This document shows, piece by piece, positions 57,556-64,000 of a stretch of DNA of 64,000 nt. Every line of letters begins with the position of its first letter. Position 1 is the first letter of the stretch. Source of the DNA: CADEFX01 sp963840425 (GTDB lineage Bacteria; Pseudomonadota; Alphaproteobacteria; Rhizobiales; Hyphomicrobiaceae). A model generated the notes under the pieces. It was not told the origin of the DNA, did no database searches, and worked only from the letters and a program-made list of their open reading frames with translations. The stretch is from contig CAWIYZ010000011.1 in assembly GCA_963840425.1 (NCBI GenBank), forward strand, positions 1 through 64,000, read 5' to 3'. The position numbers and the translations under genes were made by a program.

Positions 57556-59199
57556 TCAGCCCCGCTTGGCCGTGTAGGTGCCGCTGCACCTGCCGTCAAA
57601 CCGCGTAAACCTGCCGGAGCCAGTGCTGCCGTGGAACGTGCCCTCATACCGCACAGGGGCGCCGTCATTTACTGCTGGCAGTGTCCATCGGCCACTGCCG
57701 GATCCGGAGACTTTGCCCGATATGCTTCCGTTGGGGGTGCTACCGCTAATCGCGCCGTTCGTAATGACAAATCTATAGGTCCCTCCGCCGCGGTCTTTGC
57801 ACTCAGGTCCGCGTGTCCAGACCACCGTCCAGGTGCCGTCGACCGGGCCAGATGAGGAAGGTTTCTCGATCTTTGGCAATGCGGCGACCTTGGTCGGGTC
57901 CGCCGCATCCGTCGAGCGTTTGGCCGCAATGGTGCGCTCGGCCGCCTTGGTCGCCTCTTCCGCGGCGTTGACGGCCGCCAGCCGCTGCTCCTCCGCGGCC
58001 TTCGCCGCTTCGCGCGCGACGATCACCTCCTCGAGCGCCTTGCGCAGCATCTCGCTGCGGGCTACGGCTTCGGTCTGGAGCTTCTCGTCGATCTGCCGCT
58101 CCGTTTGCTTGTCATTGGTCTCGCGCGCCCGGCGTCGCTCCGCAGCCAGAGCCTCCTCCTTGGCGCGCCGCTCATCCTCGAGGCGCTTGACCTCGGCTGC
58201 CTTGCGCGCCTCCTCCTGCCGCTTCTGCTCCTCCGCGCGCGCCGCCTGCTCCGCCTTGGCCTGCTGCTCGTAATGCTGGACGAGCGCCCGCGCGATGGTC
58301 GCGAACTCGCCGTTCGGATAGCGGTCGAGATAGGTCTGGAGGACGGCTGGATTGTGCGTATCTTTCACAGCATCCCAGAACGACATCTCAATCTGCTGAT
58401 CGACCGTAGGACCGGTCGGCTTGGGCGGCTTGAAGTACACCTTGGCCGTCAATGCCGAGTGCTCCCAGGGCACCTGCCGACGCTCCGTCGCCGCCATGAC
58501 ATCGTTGCGCACGTTGATCAGGATGGTCGGCAGGTCGTCGCCGACGGTTGGAATATGCTTGAGCAGGGCCGCCGCGAACGGCGAGTTCCGGCCGGCCCCG
58601 TCGAGCGCCACGTTGCCGGGCTGCGTCGAGTAGCTGATCAGCGTCCCTTCTCCCAACTCGACCGCCGCAAGCCCCTTGCCGATCGAGGCGGAGCGCGTTC
58701 CCAAAGCGCGCGCGAGGTTACGCGACAGCGGATTGTCGCGGCACGCGTCCAGGATCACGACATTGGTCGTCGCCTCGCGCTCCATCGTGCGCTGGATCAG
58801 GTCGAGCCGCACCATCTCGAAATCCAGCGCCGCCGCCGACGCCAGCCTGGCATCGATCGGCACCAGATAGTTCTGCCCGCCGACTTGAAGACCGTGGCCC
58901 GCGTAGAAGAAGAGGGCCATCTGCGTCCCGGCCAACGTCTCGGCGAAGTTGCGGATGGTGCGATCCATGGACGCCTTGTCCAGATCGCGGCCTTCTATCA
59001 CCTCGAAGCCGAGCTGCTTCAGGGTCTCGGCCATGTCGGCGGCGTCGTTCTTCGGGTTCTCCAGGCGAGCCGTGTTGACGTAGGAGGAATTACCAATGAC
59101 CAGCGCAACGCGACGCTGCGCAGTCGCTGTCCCAGTCCAGAGGCCCAGAAACGCAAAGAGGGTCAGCGCTGCCAAAGCCCCGCGACAGATCGCACGCAT
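57556..59199 (-). CDS. Caspase-family (peptidase C14) secreted protein
   Basis: The 547-residue product has a signal peptide (ALAALTLFAFLGLWTGTATA). The caspase p20-like domain starts at RRVALVIGNSSYVNTARLEN and carries the catalytic dyad His102 (FFYAGHGLQ) and Cys153 (VILDACRDNPL). Then comes a long charged coiled coil (about 310-430, Glu/Ala/Arg-rich), followed by a C-terminal beta domain (DGTWTVVWTRGPECKDRGGG to CSGTYTAKRG). Bacterial caspase homologues with this layout are common in Rhizobiales, and their substrates are mostly unknown. It is convergent with the barrel-like gene. Confidence 0.9.
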   Translation of the reverse strand: MRAICRGALAALTLFAFLGLWTGTATAQRRVALVIGNSSYVNTARLENPKNDAADMAETLKQLGFEVIEGRDLDKASMDRTIRNFAETLAGTQMALFFYAGHGLQVGGQNYLVPIDARLASAAALDFEMVRLDLIQRTMEREATTNVVILDACRDNPLSRNLARALGTRSASIGKGLAAVELGEGTLISYSTQPGNVALDGAGRNSPFAAALLKHIPTVGDDLPTILINVRNDVMAATERRQVPWEHSALTAKVYFKPPKPTGPTVDQQIEMSFWDAVKDTHNPAVLQTYLDRYPNGEFATIARALVQHYEQQAKAEQAARAEEQKRQEEARKAAEVKRLEDERRAKEEALAAERRRARETNDKQTERQIDEKLQTEAVARSEMLRKALEEVIVAREAAKAAEEQRLAAVNAAEEATKAAERTIAAKRSTDAADPTKVAALPKIEKPSSSGPVDGTWTVVWTRGPECKDRGGGTYRFVITNGAISGSTPNGSISGKVSGSGSGRWTLPAVNDGAPVRYEGTFHGSTGSGRFTRFDGRCSGTYTAKRG

Positions 59200-59302
59200 C
59201 GGGAACCCCCGTCGTCCCTAAACAATGCCGCATTCTACCCGCGCGTCATGGGCTGGCCAACTGGCGGCGCATCACCAGCGCCGCGCAGAGCCGTGCGGCA
59301 CC

Positions 59303-59710
59303 TCACTCCTTGGCCTGATGCACCTCGATGACGTTGCCCTCGGGATCATGGAAGAAGATCTGGTGCCAGCCGTTCATGGCCCAGGTGCCGTAGTCGGAAT
59401 AGGCGATGCCTTTCTCCTCCAGCCGCTTCTTGAAGGCGGCGATGTCGTCGGTGCGGAAGGCAATATGCCCACGCTCCAGCGGATTGATCGCCTGCTTGGT
59501 CTTGAAGCCGACGTTCAGGTCTTTCTCGGCCAGGTGCAGCTCCAGATTGCCGTCGGTGACGAAGTCGACGGCGCCGGAATAGCCCTGCTGTTTCACCCGG
59601 ATGCCGTTGCGCGTCGGCTCGTTCTCCATCCCCAGCACCGAGCGGTAGAAGTCGCCCATGACCGGGACGTTGCTCGTGGACAGATTGACGTGATGCAGCT
59701 TGATCTTCAT
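59303..59710 (-). CDS. VOC (glyoxalase-fold) protein
   Basis: The 135-residue single-domain product contains IKLHHVNLSTSNVPVMGDFY, RSVLGMENEP, LERGHIAFRTDDIAAFKKRL and the end IFFHDPEGNVIEVHQ. His, His and Glu in these blocks are the usual metal ligands. ATG 59710 has GGAGGAAGG upstream. It is a stand-alone gene. Catalysis is uncertain, with glyoxalase, dioxygenase or resistance roles all possible. Confidence 0.88.
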   Translation of the reverse strand: MKIKLHHVNLSTSNVPVMGDFYRSVLGMENEPTRNGIRVKQQGYSGAVDFVTDGNLELHLAEKDLNVGFKTKQAINPLERGHIAFRTDDIAAFKKRLEEKGIAYSDYGTWAMNGWHQIFFHDPEGNVIEVHQAKE

Positions 59711-59822
59711 TGGCGTTCCTTCCTCCACATGCTGGTGCCACGCGAGATGCGCGAATGGCCAGGGGGCGATGATAGCGGCGTCTGCGCTGCATCGCGACCC
59801 GGATGTGAGCGTCAGGCACGAT

Positions 59823-59897
59823 CTAGTGTCCCTACGCGCAAGTTCGTCGGATCTCGCGGCAACCGCTGATCGAACTTCGCGATCGAAAGGACACTAG
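59823..59897. repeat. MITE-like palindrome A (CTAGTGTCC ends)
   Basis: CTAGTGTCC (59823-59831) and GGACACTAG (59889-59897) are perfect inverted ends. Inside, AAGTTCG pairs with CGAACTT. The CTAG-containing termini and about 75-bp length resemble non-autonomous miniature elements. Confidence 0.75.
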
Positions 59898-59910
59898 CAA
59901 ACCTATGATT

Positions 59911-59988
59911 CCTAGTGTGATTCAGATCGAGAAATTCGCTCACGGACCTGCTGCGAATATCGACGAATTTCTCGATCATCACACTAGG
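59911..59988. repeat. MITE-like palindrome B (CCTAGTGTGAT ends)
   Basis: The left arm 59911-59938 and right arm 59964-59988 are inverted and identical over 25 bases, except for a 3-base insertion (TCA) in the left arm. The outer part is CCTAGTGTGAT and the inner part is GATCGAGAAATTCG. The right end is followed at once by GGCGTGAACTCATAA, which resembles an insertion-sequence terminus. Confidence 0.8.
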
Positions 59989-60016
59989 GCGTGAACTCAT
60001 AAACGCGCTGCGAACA

Positions 60017-60448
60017 TCAGCTGAACTCCGAGTGTTTCATCGCGACTTTGACTTCGCGTGCAAATGAAATCAGTGAAAATGTGAAGAGACCAAGCGAAAG
60101 TGTGAAAAGGATCGCCGCACCTGGCTCATGTCTAACGCCGAAGTAGGCACTTCCAAAAGCCGCAATCATTAGGAGGCAGGTCGCAATACCACTTGCGACT
60201 GCCCAGTAGATTGCTCGGTTGACGAGATCTGCTCGAAGCCGCAGCACCGGCAGCGTAGCCTTGAGCTGCGCCTTGATGGGGTCTTCGTCCGGGATGGCGT
60301 TAATAGCACGTGATCTGTCGGTTATGCGGTTCATGTGCGAGACCAGCACCGAAAGGAACGATGCCACCGCGCCCAAAATGAAGGCGGGCGCTGCAGCTTG
60401 GGATATCACAAGCGAAAGCTGATCGAGTGTTAGCACTGTGGGCAACAT
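60017..60448 (-). CDS. DUF2721 membrane protein
   Basis: The 143-residue product has three membrane helices, with LSLVISQAAAPAFILGAVAS, FLSVLVSHMNRITDRSRAIN (the family signature), YWAVASGIATCLLMIAAFGS and LFTLSLGLFTFSLISFAREV. DUF2721 proteins are small inner-membrane proteins of unknown function. ATG 60448 follows GGAGGTTTGTG, which decides against upstream starts. Confidence 0.85.
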   Translation of the reverse strand: MLPTVLTLDQLSLVISQAAAPAFILGAVASFLSVLVSHMNRITDRSRAINAIPDEDPIKAQLKATLPVLRLRADLVNRAIYWAVASGIATCLLMIAAFGSAYFGVRHEPGAAILFTLSLGLFTFSLISFAREVKVAMKHSEFS

Positions 60449-60480
60449 CACAAACCTCCACGGTCCGTTGCGCATAAGCG

Positions 60481-60505
60481 GTGCCGGCTTGAAGTAAGCC
60501 GGCAC
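60481..60505 (-). promoter_or_regulatory. Perfect hairpin in leader of the DUF2721 gene
   Basis: GTGCCGGCTT and AAGCCGGCAC form a 10-bp stem with loop GAAGT, ending 33 bases before the start codon on the minus strand. It may be a terminator for upstream read-through, an mRNA leader structure or part of a repeat. There is no T-run. Confidence 0.5.
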
Positions 60506-60704
60506 GATAAGATTAAATTCCACTTTTGTGGATCGTTCAGGAGGTCATTTCTTTGAAGCGTGCTGCCTGCTTCTGGCACTTTTCAGACATCGCGGCTGGC
60601 CGCTCAAACGTCCGGTCCTAAGGAAAAGAGCGGACCCGACGGTCCAGCGCGACGCACGTGTGCTAGCGCATTGAGCAAATCAGTTATTTTAATGAGTTCA
60701 CGGC

Positions 60705-61526
60705 CTAACGCACCGAGGGAATTCGTCCCCACAGCCGGAAGAAGGTGTGGGACGTGACCAGCGTCTCGGGATTGGCGAGGTAAGTATGGAGATCGGCCAT
60801 ATCCCGTTCCAGATCGCTGCGCCCGATGAAGCCGCCGTCGACCAGCCTGTCGCGCACATTGCTGATGAAGTCCCAATGGATTGTCCGCCGGCTGTGGCCT
60901 GGAGGATAAACATGGACGACCGCGTCGGTGCGAATGTCCGTTACGCCCGCGTCCCGGAACAGGCGGTGCGTACGCCGGCCTACAAACAGGTCGATACCCT
61001 GGGCTTGTGAATAGGCCGTGTAGGCGTCGAGCAGGCGCGTCCACGCGGGCAACGGCGGATCGCAGATGTGCGCGACAAAATCCGCTTCATAGCTCGCCAC
61101 CCAGCCGCCGGGACGCACCAGCGACACCATCTCGCGCACGATGCGTTCAGGCTCGGGCACGTTCACAAGGACGAGGCGCATATGGGCGCCGTCGAACGAT
61201 GCGCGCGGCAAGCCCGTCGCATACGCATCGCCCTCACGAACTTCGACGTGCGATAGCGCATGATTGGCGACGAAGCGCCGTGCCAGTTCGACAAAATGGG
61301 GAGCGCGCTCGATACCGAGCACCGATCCTGTCGGGCCGACCCGCTTGCCCAGCAGATCCAAGACGCCGCCGGGACCACAGCCGAGGTCGACTACGCGCTC
61401 ACCCGGCTTGATACCGATCTTCTCGAATTGCGTATCGAAGTCTGGTGCGAGATCGGCGATCTGCCGCTGCAGCCGCACTTCCTCCGGACCGGCTCTTCCC
61501 AGCAGATAGTGATCGGGCTCGGCCAC
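60705..61526 (-). CDS. Class I SAM-dependent methyltransferase
   Basis: The 273-residue cytoplasmic enzyme has motif I VVDLGCGPGGVLDLL, motif II GIERAPHFVELARRFVANHA and LPRASFDGAHMRLVLVNVPE. The PGGWVASYEADF strand follows. This is the UbiE/Coq5-like Methyltransf_11/25 class; the acceptor is unknown. GTG 61526 with GAGGG nine bases upstream gives the natural start AEPDHYLLGRAGPEEVRLQR. The stretch above it to 61646 is not protein-like. Confidence 0.85.
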   Translation of the reverse strand: MAEPDHYLLGRAGPEEVRLQRQIADLAPDFDTQFEKIGIKPGERVVDLGCGPGGVLDLLGKRVGPTGSVLGIERAPHFVELARRFVANHALSHVEVREGDAYATGLPRASFDGAHMRLVLVNVPEPERIVREMVSLVRPGGWVASYEADFVAHICDPPLPAWTRLLDAYTAYSQAQGIDLFVGRRTHRLFRDAGVTDIRTDAVVHVYPPGHSRRTIHWDFISNVRDRLVDGGFIGRSDLERDMADLHTYLANPETLVTSHTFFRLWGRIPSVR

Positions 61527-61605
61527 CGTGCAGTCCCTCGCGTTTTTCTGGGCTATTATCAGATATTGGACGATACGCCTACGCACGTGCGAGCGCAGCC
61601 GGCAT

Positions 61606-62100
61606 TCACTTGGGAATCCCGGGCGGCCCCAGAACCTGGATGCCATAGTCCGCCGCCACCTTCGTCAGATGTGCGATGTCAGGTGGCTTGTCCGCCGGCG
61701 GCGGAAGGCTGAGAGCCTTCGCCGGCTCCCCCAATGCTCGCATGAAATTCTCGAAGCCAGCCGGCTCCACGCCGAGCAGGAAGCGCGACTCCTCTGAGCT
61801 GACCACGAATGTGTGCGGCACGCCGCGCGGTCCATAGACGAACGCACCCGCCGCGGCCTTGATCACGCGTCCGCCGATCCAGAACGTCAGCTCTCCTTCG
61901 AGCACATAGAACCACTCGTCCTCACGCGTGTGCATGTGCAGCGGCGCGCCATTGCCGCGCGGCGCATGGAACTCGATGATCGCGCAGCGCCCTCCTGTCG
62001 TCTCGCCGGCGGCTTTGACAATGGCGAGCCCGCCCAGAAACCACAGCGCCTCGCCTTCCTCGCGCGTCAGCGCGATCGGTTCGAGCTCTTTGCTCGCCAC
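61606..62100 (-). CDS. Cupin-domain protein
   Basis: The 164-residue product has a single double-stranded beta-helix: metal motif 1 APLHMHTREDEWFYVLEGEL (His, His, Glu) and motif 2 GPRGVPHTFVVSS (His). It resembles quercetin-dioxygenase-like cupins, but the substrate is unknown. It is divergent from the ArsR operon across 127 bases. Confidence 0.88.
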   Translation of the reverse strand: MASKELEPIALTREEGEALWFLGGLAIVKAAGETTGGRCAIIEFHAPRGNGAPLHMHTREDEWFYVLEGELTFWIGGRVIKAAAGAFVYGPRGVPHTFVVSSEESRFLLGVEPAGFENFMRALGEPAKALSLPPPADKPPDIAHLTKVAADYGIQVLGPPGIPK

Positions 62101-62195
62101 TCATGTCGCGAATCTCCAAAAAGACGCTCGCACGCTTATCAGAAGGCATCATCGGAACGCCCTTGACTCTCGGTCTGAACGCCCTTACTTAGCTG

Positions 62196-62213
62196 ATACG
62201 TTAATTAACATAT
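62196..62213. promoter_or_regulatory. Palindromic operator/promoter before arsR-type gene
   Basis: ATACGTTAATTAACATAT is a near-perfect 18-bp palindrome around GTTAATTAAC, with one mismatched pair. It ends 14 bases before the ATG of the ArsR-type gene. It is the natural candidate for autorepression and may affect the divergent cupin gene. Confidence 0.55.
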
Positions 62214-62227
62214 TGGTCAAATACAGC

Positions 62228-62584
62228 ATGACCTCGGACCGCCTCAGCGCCACATTCTCCGCCCTCGCCGATCCCACGCGGCGCGCCATCCTGGCGCGGC
62301 TCGCGCTCGGCGAAACCACCGTGTCCGAGCTCGCGGAACCTTTCGACATGAGCCTGCCTGCCGTCTCCCGGCACCTCAAGGTGCTGGAGCGCGCGGGCCT
62401 GATTGCGCGCGGCCGTGAAGCACAGTGGCGCCCCTGCCGCATCGAGCCCGGCCCGCTGGAAGCAGTCGACACTTGGCTCGAGAGCTACCGCCGCTTCTGG
62501 GAACACAGTTTCGACCGCCTCGAAGATTATCTGCAGACCCTGCAAGCCAAGGAGAAGAAGCGTGGCCGTAAAGGCAAAAGATAG
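62228..62584 (+). CDS. ArsR/SmtB family regulator
   Basis: The 118-residue winged-helix protein contains FSALADPTRRAILARLALGE, TVSELAEPFDMSLPAVSRHL and KVLERAGLIARGREAQWRPC. The metal-binding cysteine cluster of ArsR is absent, as usual in the subgroup paired with SRPBCC proteins. Its 3' end overlaps the next gene by 23 bases. It probably represses its own operon. Confidence 0.92.
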   Translation: MTSDRLSATFSALADPTRRAILARLALGETTVSELAEPFDMSLPAVSRHLKVLERAGLIARGREAQWRPCRIEPGPLEAVDTWLESYRRFWEHSFDRLEDYLQTLQAKEKKRGRKGKR

Positions 62585-63059
62585 GCACGTCATGGAACTG
62601 ACACGGCCGTCAGACCGCGAGTTCGTTCTGACGCGCGTGTTCGATGCACCGCGCGCGCTCGTGTTCGAGGCCTGGACGCGGCCCGAGCACGTCAAGCAGT
62701 GGTACGGCTGCGGCGCTTTCGCGTTACAGGCGTGCGAGATCGAGCTGCGCGTCGGCGGCACGTACCGCTACACCATGCGGTCGCCTGATGGGGTCGATCA
62801 CACCATGACAGGCGTCTATCACGAAATCTCGCCGCCCGAACGCCTCGTCTACTCCGAGCGTTACATCACACACGGATTTGAGAGCAACGAGGCAGTCGTG
62901 ACCGTGACGTTCGTCGAGCAGAACGGCAGGACAACGCTGACCAGCACGGTGCGCCATCAGTCGGCGGCCGATCGCGATGGACACCTCAACTCCGGCGTCG
63001 AGAAGGGCGCGGCCGAAGTCTTCGACCGTCTCGCCGCACATCTGGCAACCATGATCTGA
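62562..63059 (+). CDS. SRPBCC (AHSA1-type) domain protein
   Basis: The 165-residue product is one SRPBCC/AHSA1 domain: FVLTRVFDAPRALVFEAWTR, PEHVKQWYGCGAFA, GTYRYTMRSPDGVDHTMTGV and YHEISPPERLVYSERYI. It forms a hydrophobic ligand cavity in the cytoplasm. GTG at 62562 with AAGGAGAAG upstream is preferred. It overlaps the ArsR gene end, the usual arrangement of this widespread two-gene unit. Confidence 0.9.
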   Translation: MAVKAKDRHVMELTRPSDREFVLTRVFDAPRALVFEAWTRPEHVKQWYGCGAFALQACEIELRVGGTYRYTMRSPDGVDHTMTGVYHEISPPERLVYSERYITHGFESNEAVVTVTFVEQNGRTTLTSTVRHQSAADRDGHLNSGVEKGAAEVFDRLAAHLATMI

Positions 63060-63077
63060 GCACAGGAGGAAACGAGC

Positions 63078-63542
63078 ATGGCCAAGCAACCCAAACCGCT
63101 GCCCGTCAACCCCTACCTCACAGTGAAAGGCGCCGCCGACGCCATCGCCTTCTATCAAAAGGCTTTCGGCGCCGAGGAGAATGCGCGCATGCCGGCCCAG
63201 GACGGCAAGCGCATCATGCACGCCTGCCTCACCATCAACGGCGGCGCCGTCATGCTGTCCGACGAGTTTCCGGAATACGCGGAACATGGCGCCACCAACG
63301 CGCCGAGCAAGGACAAGCCGGCGCCGGTGGCCACGTGCCTGCAGCTCACCAAGCCGGCGGAGGTCGATGCCATGTACCAGCGTGCGGTCGAGGCTGGCTG
63401 CATGACCACTATGGCCCCCGAGAACACGTTCTGGGATGCGCGCTTCGCCATGCTAGTCGACCCGTTCGGACATCGCTGGATGCTGAACGCGCCGCTGCCG
63501 AAGAAGCCGGCGGCGAAGAAGAAGCAGCAGCCGGCCGGCTGA
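63078..63542 (+). CDS. VOC family protein (PhnB/YdfO-like)
   Basis: The 154-residue product has the PhnB-like VOC pattern: LPVNPYLTVKGAADAIAFYQ, KAFGAEENARMPAQDGKRIM HACLTINGG, MLSDEFPEY and DARFAMLVDPFGHRWML. A Lys-rich tail (PKKPAAKKKQQPAG) follows. CAGGAGG precedes the ATG. It lies 18 bases after the SRPBCC gene and belongs to the same operon. Confidence 0.9.
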   Translation: MAKQPKPLPVNPYLTVKGAADAIAFYQKAFGAEENARMPAQDGKRIMHACLTINGGAVMLSDEFPEYAEHGATNAPSKDKPAPVATCLQLTKPAEVDAMYQRAVEAGCMTTMAPENTFWDARFAMLVDPFGHRWMLNAPLPKKPAAKKKQQPAG

Positions 63543-63612
63543 CAGCGAAAGAGCGAGCCGCAGATCGATCGCGCCGGCTGCCCTACGGGCGGGCGGAAGC
63601 AAGGAGCATTAC

Positions 63613-64000
63613 ATGCAGACAACGGCACCTTCGGAGACGGCCACAACACGGCAGATATGGGCCGGGCGCGTGATGAGCGGCACCGTCGTCGCCTTTCTGC
63701 TGTTCGACGAAATCATCAAGCTGATCCCGCTCGACATTGTGGTGACGACCTCCGAGCAGCTCGGCATTCCTACGCACTTGGCGCGTACGCTCGGCGTCCT
63801 CACTTTGATCGGTACCATCCTCTATGCGGTCCCGCGCACCTCCGTGCTGGGCGCCATCCTGCTCACCGGCTATCTCGGTGGCGCCATCTACACGCATCTG
63901 CGCATCGGCAGTCCCGTGTTCAGCCATTTGCTCTTTGGCGTCTACCTCGGCTTGATGATTTGGGGCGGCCTCTACCTGCGCGATGGGCGCGTGCGCGCTC
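63613..64000 (+). CDS. DoxX-like membrane protein, truncated by window end
   Basis: The frame from ATG 63613 (AAGGAG upstream) is open to the edge, giving at least 129 residues. It shows the DoxX-like four-helix pattern: SGTVVAFLLFDEIIKLIPLD, RTLGVLTLIGTILYAVPRTS, VLGAILLTGYLGGAIYTHLR and HLLFGVYLGLMIWGGLYLRD. DoxX-like genes are frequent partners of ArsR/SRPBCC/VOC units. The 3' end is outside the window. Confidence 0.85.
   Translation, partial: MQTTAPSETATTRQIWAGRVMSGTVVAFLLFDEIIKLIPLDIVVTTSEQLGIPTHLARTLGVLTLIGTILYAVPRTSVLGAILLTGYLGGAIYTHLRIGSPVFSHLLFGVYLGLMIWGGLYLRDGRVRA

Larger units (their letters stand above)
59711..60016. other. Gene-free interval holding two palindromic elements
   Basis: About 300 bases between the VOC and DUF2721 genes. 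The main content is two adjacent inverted-repeat elements, described separately. No small coding frame is convincing. Confidence 0.6.

Overview
The window looks like chromosome of a GC-rich alphaproteobacterium of the order Hyphomicrobiales (Rhizobiales; a Bradyrhizobium, Rhodopseudomonas or Xanthobacteraceae relative is most likely). This rests on the presence of DUF2865 and DUF937-PRC-barrel proteins, many orphan Bug/TAXI/NMT1 solute-binding proteins, a UvrB with a long N-terminal extension, and palindromic intergenic repeats typical of that order. I saw no tRNA, rRNA, CRISPR array, transposase or phage structural gene.

Layout. 0-10 kb: a DUF336 protein, a TAXI-type TRAP binding protein, a tightly packed three-gene operon (TelA-like protein, one-TM protein, coiled-coil protein), a secreted protein built from two 80-residue repeats, a secreted HExxH protein and a frameshifted DUF937/PRC-barrel protein. 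10-16 kb: DUF2865 protein, glycine-rich membrane protein, a split N,N-dimethylformamidase-like gene, an L,D-transpeptidase and an enoyl-CoA hydratase. 16-23 kb: an RND efflux adaptor/permease pair and a long TPR protein. 23-29 kb: a complete NMT1/SsuA-type ABC importer ending in a MetE-like methyltransferase, then a YbfB-type MFS protein coupled to a secreted protein. 29-33 kb: a repeat-rich stretch with short genes, a gene remnant and a frameshifted EVE-like/HNH endonuclease. 33-36.6 kb: uvrB, frameshifted and carrying an in-frame palindromic insertion. 36.6-40.2 kb: an aminotransferase/peptide-binding-protein operon facing an IclR regulator across a palindromic operator.

40-49 kb is sulfur-themed: a YeiH-type exporter and an arylsulfatase, both broken by many single-base frameshifts, an intact TauE/SafE exporter, and a 92-bp remnant of a second TauE/SafE gene. 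Intact OmpA, Fsr-type MFS and outer-membrane barrel genes lie between them. 50.4-56.0 kb is the most unusual region: a same-strand run of MarR regulator, Bug binding protein, small PQ-loop protein, Bug binding protein, small PQ-loop protein, sulfotransferase, TPR protein and a third small PQ-loop protein. The PQ-loop proteins have the size and topology of SemiSWEET half-transporters and stand where TctA/TctB membrane subunits would be expected.

56-64 kb: a secreted barrel-like protein, a caspase-family protein, a VOC protein, two adjacent MITE-like palindromes, a DUF2721 membrane protein, a methyltransferase, a cupin, and an ArsR-SRPBCC-VOC-DoxX operon that runs off the right edge.

Most genes are intact. 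Frameshifts are concentrated in a few genes, and the protein sequence is well preserved on both sides of each break, so sequencing or assembly error must be excluded before those genes are called pseudogenes.
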